Part shown: positions 27,211 to 35,872 of the stretch, in pieces | How positions within the stretch are numbered: position 1 is the stretch's first letter | Layout of the letters: the number at the start of each line of letters is the position of its first letter | Position numbers and translations under genes: made by a program | Notes under the pieces: model-generated | The model's input: the letters and a program-made list of their open reading frames with translations, nothing else | What the model was told of the DNA's origin: nothing | Databases searched by the model: none | Assembly (NCBI RefSeq): GCF_004295485.1 | Contig: NZ_CP036164.1 | Coordinates: 1,674,001-1,738,000 of the forward strand | Direction: 5' to 3' | From: Janibacter limosus | GTDB lineage: Bacteria; Actinomycetota; Actinomycetes; Actinomycetales; Dermatophilaceae | DNA: 64,000 nucleotides

Positions 27211-28377
27211 GTGAGCAGTGTGTGGACGGCGCGAGGCATGCCTGCGCTCTTGTGGGCGACCTTCCTGGGGTTCAGCGGCTTCGCGGTCCTCATGCCCGTC
27301 GCTCCCCTGTGGGCGGTTCACGGCGGAGCGGACGAAGGTGGCGCCGGCCTCGTCAACGGCGTGCTGCTGATCGTCACGGTCCTCACCCAGTTCACCGTCC
27401 CGGCCATGCTCCGCCGCTTCGGCTGGGGGCCCACCCTCGCCGTGGGCCTGCTCCTCCTCGGGGCCCCGTCGCTCGGCTTCATCGCGAGCGACTCGCTCGT
27501 CACTGTCCTCGCGCTGTCCGCGGTCCGAGGAGTCGGCTTCGGCATCCTCACCGTCACCGGCAGCGCAGCGGTCGCGGAGCTGTCCGACCCCAGGACGCGC
27601 GGCAAGGCAGTCGGGGCGTACGGGCTGGCGATCGCCGGCCCCCAGGTCGTGCTGCTCCCCCTCGGCTCCTGGGTCGCCGAGACGGTCAACTTCAGCGTCG
27701 TCTTCGTCGTCGGCGCACTCCCCCTTCTCGGCGTGCCAGCGGCGCTGGCACTCGGGAGGGTCATCGACGCCTTCCCCGCGCACGACCCGAGCACGGAGAC
27801 CAGCCACGGCGCCAGCACCCCGCGCGCCGCCCTCACCCTGCTGCGCCCGATGATCCTGCTCATCGGCGTGACCATCGCCGGCGGAGCCGTGCTCACCTTC
27901 GGACCGCAGATGGTCCGCAACCCGGCGATCGTCATCCCCGCTCTGGCCCTCATGGAGCTGATGGCAGCCCTCTTCCGCTGGTGGATCGGCGGCGTCGCGG
28001 ACCGGCACGGAGCAGAGCGCTTCCTCGCTCCCTTCGTCGTGCTGACCGTGCTCGGCGTCGGCGGGATGGCCTGGGCCGTGCACGAGCAGTCCGTCGCCGT
28101 GCTGCTGCTCGGCGCCGTCCTGCTCGGCAGCGCCTACGGAGGCCTGCAAAACCTCACGCTCGTCATCTCCTTCGCCTCCGTGTCGCGTCGGCACATCGGG
28201 CTGGCCAGCTCGATCTGGAATGTCGGCTTCGACCTCGGGTCCGGTCTCGGGTCCGTCGTGGTGGGCGCGATCGCCGCCGGTCACGGCTTCCCCAAGGCGC
28301 TGGCCGTGACGGCGGTCTTCGCGATGCTGACACTGCCGCTGGCACTCGTGCGTCGGAGGCTTCGAGACGGTCGCTGA
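27211..28377 (+). CDS. MFS transporter
   Basis: A 388-residue 12-helix major facilitator with a cytoplasmic loop near 190-210. Motif A-like RRFGWGPTLAVGLLLLG is between helices 2 and 3; the equivalent second-half loop is GGVADRHGAERF. The substrate is unknown; sequences of this type include efflux pumps. The GTG at 27211 starts the protein. The last residues (RRLRDGR) are encoded by the first unit of the REP-like array, so the repeat has invaded the gene end. Confidence 0.88.
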   Translation: MSSVWTARGMPALLWATFLGFSGFAVLMPVAPLWAVHGGADEGGAGLVNGVLLIVTVLTQFTVPAMLRRFGWGPTLAVGLLLLGAPSLGFIASDSLVTVLALSAVRGVGFGILTVTGSAAVAELSDPRTRGKAVGAYGLAIAGPQVVLLPLGSWVAETVNFSVVFVVGALPLLGVPAALALGRVIDAFPAHDPSTETSHGASTPRAALTLLRPMILLIGVTIAGGAVLTFGPQMVRNPAIVIPALALMELMAALFRWWIGGVADRHGAERFLAPFVVLTVLGVGGMAWAVHEQSVAVLLLGAVLLGSAYGGLQNLTLVISFASVSRRHIGLASSIWNVGFDLGSGLGSVVVGAIAAGHGFPKALAVTAVFAMLTLPLALVRRRLRDGR

Positions 28378-28500
28378 GCGACCTCCTCAGCCAGCGGGGG
28401 ACGGTCGCTGAGCGACCTCCTCAGCCAGCGGGGGACGGTCGCTGAGCGACCTCCTCAGCCAGCGTGGTCGCGGAGCTGAGCGACCTCCTCAGCCAGCGTG
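28359..28500. repeat. array of four REP-like units
   Basis: Units ACGGTCGCTGAGCGACCTCC + TCAGCCAGCG at 28367-28400, 28401-28434, 28435-28470 and 28471-28500. Units 1 and 2 are identical over 34 bp. The array covers the stop of the MFS gene and ends about 85 bp before the SPFH gene. Confidence 0.9.
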
Positions 28501-28584
28501 ACAACTGGGGAGTCCTCCCCCTTCGCCCGCGGGTGCTGACATGGGAAGATCGGGCCACGTCAGCACCACGAAGGGGATTCGGTC

Positions 28585-30378
28585 TTGAGTACAGGGGCAC
28601 AGCAGTTCATGAATGCTGCCCGGCAGGTCGCGGGAGCGGCCGGCATGGGTCAGGCAGTCGACCAGGTGATGGGGCAGGCGCAGGGCGCCGGCTTCGACCT
28701 CAACGCGCGGGACTTCCCCGCCGCCCGGGGCGAAGGGGGGACCGCCGGCACCCGGATCAACACCGAGCACGTCTCCCTCGACGACGCGGCCGAGGCGCTC
28801 AGCCGCAGCCGCTACGAGATGGGGCAAAACGGCCCGGTCCACGTGATCACCCCGATGATCATGCCCAAGGGGCGCCGACTCAAGGCGATGCTGCCGGTCA
28901 TCCTCCTGGTCATCATCGGCTTCGTCGGGTCGCTCTTCCTCCTCCCCTTCGGCACCAGCCTGGCCGTCTTCGGCCCGCACTACTGGATCCTCGTCCTCGC
29001 CGTCGCCGCCTTCATGTGGTGGCGCCAAGGCATGGTCATGGTGCCCGAGGGCTGCACCGCGCTGATCAGCCGATTCGGCAAGGTCGAGGCCGAGGTCGGC
29101 CCCGGTCGCGTCACCCTGTGGAACCCGTGGAAGCGGGTCTCCTACATCGTCAACACCACGCGCGAGTACCCCTTCAACGCACCGATCCGCTCGGCACCGA
29201 CCAAGTCTGGCGTCCAGGCGTCGGTCGACCTCTTCCTGCAGTTCCGCATCGTCAGCGCCCGCGAGTTCGTCTTCGTGCTCGGCGCCGTGCAGGGCTTCCA
29301 GGACAAGCTCAACAACGCGATCTCCGAGACCACCCGCTCGCTCATCTACGAGCAGGAGGCCTCCGGCATCTACGACCTCGTCGGTGAGAGCACCGCCCGG
29401 CTGCTCGACCAGCTCAACGCGCAGTTCGCGCCCGCGGTCGAGCTCACGACGGCCAACATCACGCACGCCGAGCCGTCGGCGCAGGAGTACCGGATGGACC
29501 TCGCGGCACCCGAGATGATCCGGGTGGCCAAGGAGGCCTATACCTACGACTACGAGCTGGGGCTGAAGAAGGAGCAGAACGAGGGTGACCTCAACAAGGA
29601 CCTCGCCTCGCTCAACGAGAACCTCTCCGGCATCCAGGCCGACATCGCGCGCTACCAGGCGCAGATGGACACCGCGCTGGAGCGGGAGACCAACCGCGCC
29701 GAGGCCGTGGCCCGTCAGCGCTTCGTCGAGTCCGAGTCGGACGCCAACGCCAACGCGGCCCTCCTCGAGGCCCAGGCCCTGGACATCCGCGCGCTGAGCG
29801 CGGCCCTGGCTCCCGAGATCCTCGACTACCGCTACCAGCAGGACATGCTGGACAAGATGCAGGGCGTGTCCGGCTCCCTCCCGCAGATCGTGCGGATCGG
29901 CGAGGAGTCCGAGGGCGTGGACTACCTGCAGATCGCCCGCCAGCTCGTCGGCGGCCAGGACGCCAAGCTCTTCACGGCAGAGGACATGGAGGCGATCCGC
30001 TCGCGTCAGGGCGACATCGCCGAGCGCATCTCGGCCCGCGAGGCCGACATCGTCGACCTGCTGCAGGCACCCGAGGAGACGGATGTCGAGATCCTGCCGG
30101 TCACCGAGCCGGAGACGGACCTCGAGGGCGAGCAGCGCCTCGACGAGATCCGTCAGTCCGTGACCGACGAGAGCGTCGCCGAGGCCCTCGGCGAGGTCCG
30201 CGGCACGAGCACCCCGCCGCCGCCGGCAATGTCACCTGAGGCACCCGAGGCACCCGAGGCACCGGAGGTCCCAGCAGCACCGGAGCCGCCAGCACCTCCG
30301 GTCGACCTGCCACCACCGCCGCCGATGACCGAGCCGATGAGCCAGACCGACCCGAGCGAGGGTGAGCGCAATGAGTGA
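28585..30378 (+). CDS. membrane-anchored SPFH (band 7) protein A
   Basis: A 597-residue protein. A 100-residue soluble head is followed by two membrane helices (about 101-122 and 130-148), an SPFH/band 7 domain (about 150-330; EGCTALISRFGKVEAEVGPG at the start), a coiled-coil-rich segment (about 320-430, including ARYQAQMDTALERETNRAEA) and a Pro/Ala-rich acidic tail (about 545-590). SPFH proteins form rings or scaffolds at membranes. The TTG at 28585 follows GAAGGGG; the start is moderately certain. The next gene overlaps its end by 8 bp, encoding a paralogue. Confidence 0.85.
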   Translation: MSTGAQQFMNAARQVAGAAGMGQAVDQVMGQAQGAGFDLNARDFPAARGEGGTAGTRINTEHVSLDDAAEALSRSRYEMGQNGPVHVITPMIMPKGRRLKAMLPVILLVIIGFVGSLFLLPFGTSLAVFGPHYWILVLAVAAFMWWRQGMVMVPEGCTALISRFGKVEAEVGPGRVTLWNPWKRVSYIVNTTREYPFNAPIRSAPTKSGVQASVDLFLQFRIVSAREFVFVLGAVQGFQDKLNNAISETTRSLIYEQEASGIYDLVGESTARLLDQLNAQFAPAVELTTANITHAEPSAQEYRMDLAAPEMIRVAKEAYTYDYELGLKKEQNEGDLNKDLASLNENLSGIQADIARYQAQMDTALERETNRAEAVARQRFVESESDANANAALLEAQALDIRALSAALAPEILDYRYQQDMLDKMQGVSGSLPQIVRIGEESEGVDYLQIARQLVGGQDAKLFTAEDMEAIRSRQGDIAERISAREADIVDLLQAPEETDVEILPVTEPETDLEGEQRLDEIRQSVTDESVAEALGEVRGTSTPPPPAMSPEAPEAPEAPEVPAAPEPPAPPVDLPPPPPMTEPMSQTDPSEGERNE

Positions 30379-31744
30379 TCAGATGATGGAGCAGGCGGTC
30401 CGCGCGGTGCGCGGCCAGGGCATGAGCTCGATCAAGGAGGTCGTCTCCGGGTGGAGCGATGTCGCGCGCTACCTGCGCGGCGGCGACTCCGGCTCGCTCG
30501 TCCCGGTGGTCATCCCCAAGGACAAGCGCGGCCTGAAGTGGGCCTCGCTCATCTGGTTCGGCCTGTGGGCCCTCTTCAGCGGGGTCTTCCTCGCGGCGAC
30601 CGACCACGGGGCGATGGGTGGTCTGGCGATCTTCGTCGCGATCATCTCCTTCCTGCTGTCGGCCCTGTGGTGGTGGCGCTCCTCGATCGTCGAGATCGAG
30701 GAGGGCACGGTCGGTGTGCTGACGAAGTTCGGCGCCATCTCCGGTCCCGGTCTCTCGCCCGGTCGCCACTACCTGTGGCACCCCTGGGCGCGCGTCGCCT
30801 ACGTCGTCGACGTGACGACCGAGATCCCTTACACCGCACCGGTGCTCAGCTCGCCGACGCACGAGAACGTGCCGCTGAAGTCGATCGAGTTCTTCCTGCG
30901 GTTCCGCATCATCGACGCGATCCGCTTCGTCCAGACGATCGGCGCGGGCAACTTCGACCTCGTGCTGTCCAACTCGGTGCAGGACGCGATCCGTCAGCGC
31001 AGTCGCCAGGTGCGCACCGAGCAGGCCTACGACCTGCGCGGCAGCGACGTCAAGGACATGCAGGACGTCCTCAACCGTCAGCTGACCCGCTACGGCGTGC
31101 AGATCATGGGCTGCAACATCCCCGACGTGCAGCTGCCCGACCAGTACCGCGAGCACCTGGCCACGCGCGAGCGGGTCGCCAAGGAGCTCGTGGCCTACGA
31201 GAAGGAGTGGGAGCTGACGCGCAAGCGCCGCATCGACACCCTCCTGCTCGAGATCGAGCGGTCCAAGAAGGTGCGTGACGCCAAGGTCGTCGAGGTCCAG
31301 GCCTCGCTCAACAAGGCCCGCAAGGATGTCGCGCAGATGCTCGAGGAGCGCGAGACCGAGGCGCAGAAGATCCGCTACGAGATCGAGACCCGGGCCCGCA
31401 CCAACCTGGTCGCGGCCCAGGGTGAGGCCAAGGCCCAGGAGCAGCTGGCCACGGCCTACCGCGACAACCGTGCGGTGCTCGGCTACGAGCTCGCCCGTCG
31501 TCGTCTCGACGTGGGCGCGACCCTCGCCGAGGACGCCCCGCGACCGGTCATCGTGCACACCGATGCCGGCGCGAGCGACAGCTCCGCTCTGTCGACGCTG
31601 CTCATGGCTCAGCTGCTGCCGCAGCTGCAGTCCGGTGGCTCCGGTCCCCGTCGCGGCTCCCGTCAGGTGGCCCAGTCCGCCGGGGACATCGACCAGGTCG
31701 CAGAGCGCGCTGCCCGCGCGCTGCGGGAGCAGACGCAGGGCTGA
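30371..31744 (+). CDS. membrane-anchored SPFH (band 7) protein B
   Basis: A 457-residue paralogue of the preceding protein: two membrane helices at about 54-76 and 80-97, an SPFH domain (about 100-290; EGTVGVLTKFGAISGPGLSP) and a C-terminal coiled coil (KKVRDAKVVEVQASLNKARKD). It lacks the long Pro-rich tail. The ATG overlaps the previous stop. The pair probably forms a hetero-oligomer in the membrane, as HflK/HflC or prohibitins do. A bidirectional terminator follows. Confidence 0.87.
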   Translation: MSDQMMEQAVRAVRGQGMSSIKEVVSGWSDVARYLRGGDSGSLVPVVIPKDKRGLKWASLIWFGLWALFSGVFLAATDHGAMGGLAIFVAIISFLLSALWWWRSSIVEIEEGTVGVLTKFGAISGPGLSPGRHYLWHPWARVAYVVDVTTEIPYTAPVLSSPTHENVPLKSIEFFLRFRIIDAIRFVQTIGAGNFDLVLSNSVQDAIRQRSRQVRTEQAYDLRGSDVKDMQDVLNRQLTRYGVQIMGCNIPDVQLPDQYREHLATRERVAKELVAYEKEWELTRKRRIDTLLLEIERSKKVRDAKVVEVQASLNKARKDVAQMLEERETEAQKIRYEIETRARTNLVAAQGEAKAQEQLATAYRDNRAVLGYELARRRLDVGATLAEDAPRPVIVHTDAGASDSSALSTLLMAQLLPQLQSGGSGPRRGSRQVAQSAGDIDQVAERAARALREQTQG

Positions 31745-31767
31745 CCCGCAGAGCACTTGGCCACGGC

Positions 31768-31807
31768 CGAAGGGGGACACTTCCGATCACGGGAGGGTCC
31801 CCCTTCG
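31768..31807. terminator. bidirectional hairpin terminator
   Basis: CGAAGGGGGAC at 31768-31778 pairs with GTCCCCCTTCG at 31797-31807; the inner part pairs imperfectly around GATCAC. It lies between the convergent SPFH B and padR genes. Confidence 0.8.
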
Positions 31808-31855
31808 TCGTCTCGTCCCCCGCCGTCCCGCGTGGGTCACCTCGTCCCGCGTGGG

Positions 31856-32419
31856 TCACCCCGCGGCGGCCGCCCGGGCATCGAGCACCGCGAGGACCCG
31901 CTGGGCCCATCGGATGTTTTCCTCCTCGAAGGCGATCCCCCGCAGCAGCGTGAGGTACTGCCCGACGCGTGGCTCCGACACGAGGTACTCGTCCTCGGGA
32001 CGCCCGGCGAGGGCGCGCTCCTGCACGAGCCGGTAGACGGCGAGCTTGGCCTCGAAGGCCTCGAGGCGCTCGACGACGTGCTCGCGGATCGCCTCGGGGT
32101 CCCCGGACTCGAGCGCCGCCACCTGGACGAGCAGCTCGTCGCGCACCGCGAGCGGCTTGGGCGAGCGCAGCGTGTGCGCCCGCAGCGCCTTGCGCCCGGC
32201 CGCGGTGAGACGGAAGACCCGCTTGTCCGGGCGCTTGGACTGGGCCACCGTGCGCGCCGTGACCAGCCCCGCCTCCTCGAGCTTGTCCAGCTCGCGGTAG
32301 AGCTGCTGGGGGCTGGCAGTCCAGTAGTTGGCCACCGAGACGTCGAAGGCCTTGGCCAGGTCGTAGCCCGACGACTCGTCATGGGCGAGAGCGGTGAGGA
32401 TCGCGTCCTGGAGTGCCAT
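31856..32419 (-). CDS. PadR family transcriptional regulator
   Basis: A 187-residue PadR repressor. The winged helix-turn-helix is at about 1-80 (DAILTALAHDESSGYDLAKAF, then QLYRELDKLEEAGLV) and the C-terminal four-helix dimerisation domain at about 95-180. The ATG at 32419 gives MALQDAIL. It is divergent from a SnoaL-like gene with only 51 bp between, holding a 24-bp palindrome that is its probable operator. A related site is found before fadH. Confidence 0.92.
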   Translation of the reverse strand: MALQDAILTALAHDESSGYDLAKAFDVSVANYWTASPQQLYRELDKLEEAGLVTARTVAQSKRPDKRVFRLTAAGRKALRAHTLRSPKPLAVRDELLVQVAALESGDPEAIREHVVERLEAFEAKLAVYRLVQERALAGRPEDEYLVSEPRVGQYLTLLRGIAFEEENIRWAQRVLAVLDARAAAAG

Positions 32420-32439
32420 GCCGCGATGTTACCTCTAGC

Positions 32440-32463
32440 ACCTAGTCACATTGTTGAGTAGGT
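32440..32463. promoter_or_regulatory. probable PadR operator, site 1
   Basis: ACCTAGTCA-n6-TGAGTAGGT: two 9-bp arms with one mismatch around a 6-nt spacer. It lies between padR and the divergent SnoaL-like gene. Confidence 0.65.
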
Positions 32464-32470
32464 TGGGCGG

Positions 32471-32860
32471 ATGTTCCGTGAAGCCATCGAACGCCATGAC
32501 ATGGACGCTGTCGAGGCGATGCTCGCCGACGACGTCGTCTTCCACAGCCCCGTCGCCTACACGCCCTACCCGGGCAAGCCGATCACCAACGCGATTCTGC
32601 GCGCGGTGACCGAGGTCTTCGAGGACTTCCGCTACGTGCGCCAGCTGCAGGACGGACGGGAGGAGGCCTACGTCTTCGAGGCGACGGTCGACGGCCTCGA
32701 GCTCACCGGGGTCGACCTGCTGACCCTCGACGAGGACGGCAAGATCGTCGACTTCATGGTGATGACCCGACCGCTCAGGGCGAGCCAGGCGCTGGCGGCC
32801 CGGATGGCCGAGCGCTTCCCCCAGATCCAGCAGGCAGCGGCGGACTACCCCGCTCCCTGA
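32471..32860 (+). CDS. SnoaL-like/NTF2-fold protein
   Basis: A 129-residue NTF2-fold protein. FREAIERHDMDAVEAMLADD and DVVFHSPVAYTPYPGKP form the usual helix and strand pair. The fold hosts polyketide cyclases and isomerases as well as binding proteins; no catalytic residues can be pinned down. It is divergent from padR and probably repressed by it. Its stop overlaps the convergent SGNH hydrolase gene by 16 bp, within a REP-like element. Confidence 0.8.
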   Translation: MFREAIERHDMDAVEAMLADDVVFHSPVAYTPYPGKPITNAILRAVTEVFEDFRYVRQLQDGREEAYVFEATVDGLELTGVDLLTLDEDGKIVDFMVMTRPLRASQALAARMAERFPQIQQAAADYPAP

Positions 32861-33630
32861 GGAGGTCGCTCAGCGACCGTCTCGAAGGGGCTGAGCGTCG
32901 GCCGCTTGGCCACGCGCCCGTCACCGGAGGACCGGCCCGTCAGGCGCCGCCCGAGCCACGGACCGACGTGCCGGCGGGTCCACTCGACCTCGGTGCGCAC
33001 GCTGCGCCGGGGCGCCGCTCCGGTGGGCACGGCATCCCACCCCTGCGCCACGGGCACACCCAGCGCCGCGGCGCTGCCCAGCGCGAGCCGCTCGTGGCCG
33101 AGCGGTGACAGGTGCAGCCGGTCGTCGGCCCACGCGCGCGCGTCCTCGAAGATCGTCCCTGTGGTGGGCGCCGGTGGCAGCATGCCGTGCTCGTCGGCCA
33201 GGTGCTGGTAGATGCCGTTGAGCCCCAACCGTCGCCGGGCGATCAGCCGCCCGGCGGGACTGACCGCACGGATGTCCGGGATCGGCACGACGGTGACCCG
33301 GACCCCCTTCGCGGTGAAGGGCGCCACGACCTGCACGAGGGTCTCGCGCAGGACCGCGACGTCCAACCGTGGCCGCAGCAGGTCGTTCATCCCCGCGGTG
33401 AAGGTCAGCACGTCCGGCTCCAGGGCCAGGGCCGCCTCGACCTGGGTGTCGAGGACCTGCCGGGACCGCATGCCACGCACGGCGAGGTTGGCGTAGTCGA
33501 CCTCGCCGTGGTGGGCGGCGAGTAGCTCGGCGAGCCGGTCCGCCCACCCACGGGGAGTGCCGTCGGGCCACGGGTCGTCGCCAACGCCCTCGGAGAGGCT
33601 GTCCCCGATGGCCACGTAGCGCAGCGCCAT
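32845..33630 (-). CDS. SGNH/GDSL hydrolase
   Basis: A 261-residue SGNH esterase. Block I GDSLSEGVGDD (Ser within GDS), block III GMNDLL and the C-terminal DRLHLSPLGHERL (Asp-x-x-His) form the catalytic set. It probably hydrolyses esters, perhaps lipids. Its ATG overlaps the stop of fadH (TGATG), so it is translated after fadH. The last residues (LSPFETVAERPPQGAG) are read through the REP-like element at 32852-32891. Confidence 0.85.
   Translation of the reverse strand: MALRYVAIGDSLSEGVGDDPWPDGTPRGWADRLAELLAAHHGEVDYANLAVRGMRSRQVLDTQVEAALALEPDVLTFTAGMNDLLRPRLDVAVLRETLVQVVAPFTAKGVRVTVVPIPDIRAVSPAGRLIARRRLGLNGIYQHLADEHGMLPPAPTTGTIFEDARAWADDRLHLSPLGHERLALGSAAALGVPVAQGWDAVPTGAAPRRSVRTEVEWTRRHVGPWLGRRLTGRSSGDGRVAKRPTLSPFETVAERPPQGAG
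32852..32891. repeat. REP-like element
   Basis: GCTCCCTGAGGAGGTCGCTC-AGCGACCGTCTCGAAGGGGC. It overlaps the 3' ends of two convergent genes, supplying the C-terminal codons of the SGNH hydrolase. Confidence 0.85.
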
Positions 33631-35663
33631 CAGACCTGCGCCGCGATCCGGGTGCCCTGGTCGATGGCCCGCTTGGCGTCGAGCTCGGCGGCGACGTCGG
33701 CCCCACCGATCAGGTGGACGGTCGCTCCCTTCGCGCGGAGCTCGTCGTGCAGGCCGCGGCTGGGCTCCTGGCCGGTGCACAGCACGATCGTGTCGACGGC
33801 GAGGACCTGCTGCTGCCCGTCGATGGTGACGTGCAGGCCGTCGTCATCGATCCGCTCGTAGGTCACGCCGGGCACCATCGTCACGCCGCGGGCCGCGAGC
33901 TCGCCGCGGTGGATCCAGCCGGTGGTCTTGCCCAGGCCCTTGCCGACCTTGGTCGTCTTGCGCTGCAGCAGGGTCACCTCGCGCGGCGCCGACCGGTGCG
34001 AAGGGGGCACCAGCCCACCTCGTGTCGTGTGGTCACCATCGATGCCCCAGGTCCGCTGGAAGGCCGCGATGTCCAGGCTCGCCTCGTCACCCGGGTCGGT
34101 GATGAAGGCCGCGACGTCGAAGCCGATGCCGCCGGCGCCGAGGATCGCCACGCGCCGGCCCACCTCGACTCCCCCACGCAGCACGTCGAGGTAGGTGACG
34201 ACGGTGGGGTGGTCGGTGCCCGGCAGGTCGGGGACGCGCGGGGTGACGCCGGTGGCGATGGCGACCTCGTCATAGCCGGTGAGGTCGTCCGCCTCGACGC
34301 GGGCACCGAGCTTGACGTCGACGCCGGTGTCGGCGAGCTTGTGGCGGAAGTAGCGCAGCGTCTCGTCGAACTCCTCCTTGCCCGGCACCCGACGGGCCAC
34401 GTCGAGCTGGCCGCCGATGTCGTCGGCTCCGTCGAAGAGGGTCACGTGGTGGCCGCGCTCGGCGGCCGTCGTCGCGAAGGCCAGGCCCGCGGGGCCGGCG
34501 CCGACGACCGCGAGACGCTTGGCCAGCCGGGTCGGGCCGATGACCAGCTCGGTCTCGTGGCAGGCGCGGGGGTTGACCAGGCAGGAGGTGATCCTGCCGC
34601 TGAAGGTGTGGTCGAGGCAGGCCTGGTTGCACCCGATGCAGGTATTGATCGTCTCCGGCTCCCCCTTCGCCGCCTTGGCCACGAGCTGCGGGTCGGCGAG
34701 GAAGGGCCGGGCCATCGAGATCATGTCGGCGTAGCCGTCGGCGAGGAGCTGCTCACCGACCTCGGGGGTGTTGATCCGGTTGGTCGCGACGAGCGGGATC
34801 GAGACCTCGCCCATCACCCGCTTGGTCACTCCCGCCCATGCGGCGCGCGGCACCTGCGTGGCGATCGTGGGGACGCGCGCCTCGTGCCAGCCGATGCCGG
34901 TGTTGATGATGTCGGCGCCTGCGGCCTCGACGGCCTTGGCGAGCTGGACGACCTCCTCGAGCGTCGAGCCCTCGGGGACGAGGTCGAGCATCGACAGCCG
35001 GTAGACGAGGACGAAGTCGTCGCCGACCGCCTCGCGGACCCGGCGCACGATCTCGAGGGGGAAGCGGATCCGGCCCTCGTAGGAGCCGCCCCAGCGGTCG
35101 GTGCGCTGGTTGGTGCGGGTGACGATGAACTCGTTGATGAGGTAGCCCTCGGAGCCCATGATCTCGACGCCGTCGTACCCGGCCTGCTGGGCCAGGAGCG
35201 CGCAGCGGACGTAGTCCTCGACGGTCTGCTCGACCTCGGCGTCGGTGAGCTCGCGGGGCACGAAGGGGTTGATCGGGGCCTGGACGGGCGACGGCGCGAC
35301 GAGGTCCGGGTGGGTCGCATATCGACCGAAGTGCAGGATCTGCATGGCGATCAGGCCGCCTGCCTCGTGCACGGCCGTGGTGACGACCCGGTGGTTGTCG
35401 ACGTCGGCCTGGGTCGTCATCGTGGCGCCGCCCTCGGCCGGGCGGGCCTCGAGGTTGGGCGCGATCCCGCCGGTGACGATGAGGCCGGCTCCCCCGGCGG
35501 CCCGCTCGGCGTAGAAGGCGGCCATCCGGGCGAAGCCGTCCGGCGCCTCCTCGAGGCCGACGTGCATCGACCCCATGATGACGCGGTTGCGCAGGGTGGT
35601 GGTGCCGACCGTGATCGGCTCTAGCAGGTGCGGGTAGGGCATGGACATGGTCACCGACTTCAT
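33630..35663 (-). CDS. fadH: 2,4-dienoyl-CoA reductase-like flavoenzyme (OYE + 4Fe-4S + FAD/NAD)
   Basis: A 677-residue enzyme of the FadH family. The old-yellow-enzyme TIM barrel (1-330) carries catalytic Tyr174 (SEGYLINEF) and His260 (GIGWHEAR). Cys342, Cys345, Cys349 and Cys361 bind the 4Fe-4S cluster. The FAD/NADPH part begins with VGAGPAG (387-393). It reduces 2,4-dienoyl-CoA or related enoates with NADPH. The start at 35663 (MKSVTMSMPYPHLL) is uncertain; ATGs at 35648 and 35642 are also possible. A PadR-like half-site lies directly upstream. Confidence 0.88.
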   Translation of the reverse strand: MKSVTMSMPYPHLLEPITVGTTTLRNRVIMGSMHVGLEEAPDGFARMAAFYAERAAGGAGLIVTGGIAPNLEARPAEGGATMTTQADVDNHRVVTTAVHEAGGLIAMQILHFGRYATHPDLVAPSPVQAPINPFVPRELTDAEVEQTVEDYVRCALLAQQAGYDGVEIMGSEGYLINEFIVTRTNQRTDRWGGSYEGRIRFPLEIVRRVREAVGDDFVLVYRLSMLDLVPEGSTLEEVVQLAKAVEAAGADIINTGIGWHEARVPTIATQVPRAAWAGVTKRVMGEVSIPLVATNRINTPEVGEQLLADGYADMISMARPFLADPQLVAKAAKGEPETINTCIGCNQACLDHTFSGRITSCLVNPRACHETELVIGPTRLAKRLAVVGAGPAGLAFATTAAERGHHVTLFDGADDIGGQLDVARRVPGKEEFDETLRYFRHKLADTGVDVKLGARVEADDLTGYDEVAIATGVTPRVPDLPGTDHPTVVTYLDVLRGGVEVGRRVAILGAGGIGFDVAAFITDPGDEASLDIAAFQRTWGIDGDHTTRGGLVPPSHRSAPREVTLLQRKTTKVGKGLGKTTGWIHRGELAARGVTMVPGVTYERIDDDGLHVTIDGQQQVLAVDTIVLCTGQEPSRGLHDELRAKGATVHLIGGADVAAELDAKRAIDQGTRIAAQV

Positions 35664-35684
35664 TGGTCAACTTGTTGATTAGGT
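35661..35684. promoter_or_regulatory. probable PadR operator, site 2, before fadH
   Basis: Read on the minus strand: ACCTAATCA-n6-TGACCAATG. The first arm matches the padR site (ACCTAGTCA) with one change and the 6-nt spacing is the same; the second arm is poor. TCAACTTGTTGA inside it is also a small dyad. The site overlaps the fadH start codon. Confidence 0.45.
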
Positions 35685-35733
35685 GCAGCCTAGCGCGCAT
35701 CCGCGAAGGGAGGCACCCCCTTCTCCGGCAGCC

Positions 35734-35782
35734 GGGTGGAGGTAAACCCGCCGACGAATCATCGGCGAGCCCACGTCCACCC
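35734..35782. repeat. 49-bp palindromic repeat, copy 5
   Basis: GGGTGGAGGTAAACCCGCCG left arm, CACGTCCACCC right arm, GACGAATCATCGGCG centre. Eighteen bp from copy 6, in the fadH to lysR gap. Confidence 0.85.
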
Positions 35783-35799
35783 AGGAACCCCCCTTCGTC

Positions 35800-35848
35800 G
35801 GATGGATGCCGACTCGCGGGTGAATCGTCCGCGGGTATACCTCCACCC
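35800..35848. repeat. 49-bp palindromic repeat, copy 6
   Basis: GGATGGATGCCGACTCGCGG left arm, GGTATACCTCCACCC right arm. With copy 5 it makes a tandem pair, as copies 3 and 4 do at 17.3 kb. Confidence 0.85.
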
Positions 35849-35872
35849 GGGAGGGTCGGCCGGCAGCGAGGG

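Noticed and set aside
28367..28500. CRISPR or minisatellite protein coding
   Set aside because: Units match REP-like elements found singly elsewhere; no spacers.
31825..31860. Direct repeat GTCCCGCGTGGGTCACC twice
   Set aside because: Two short copies only, the second overlapping the padR 3' end; no function suggested.
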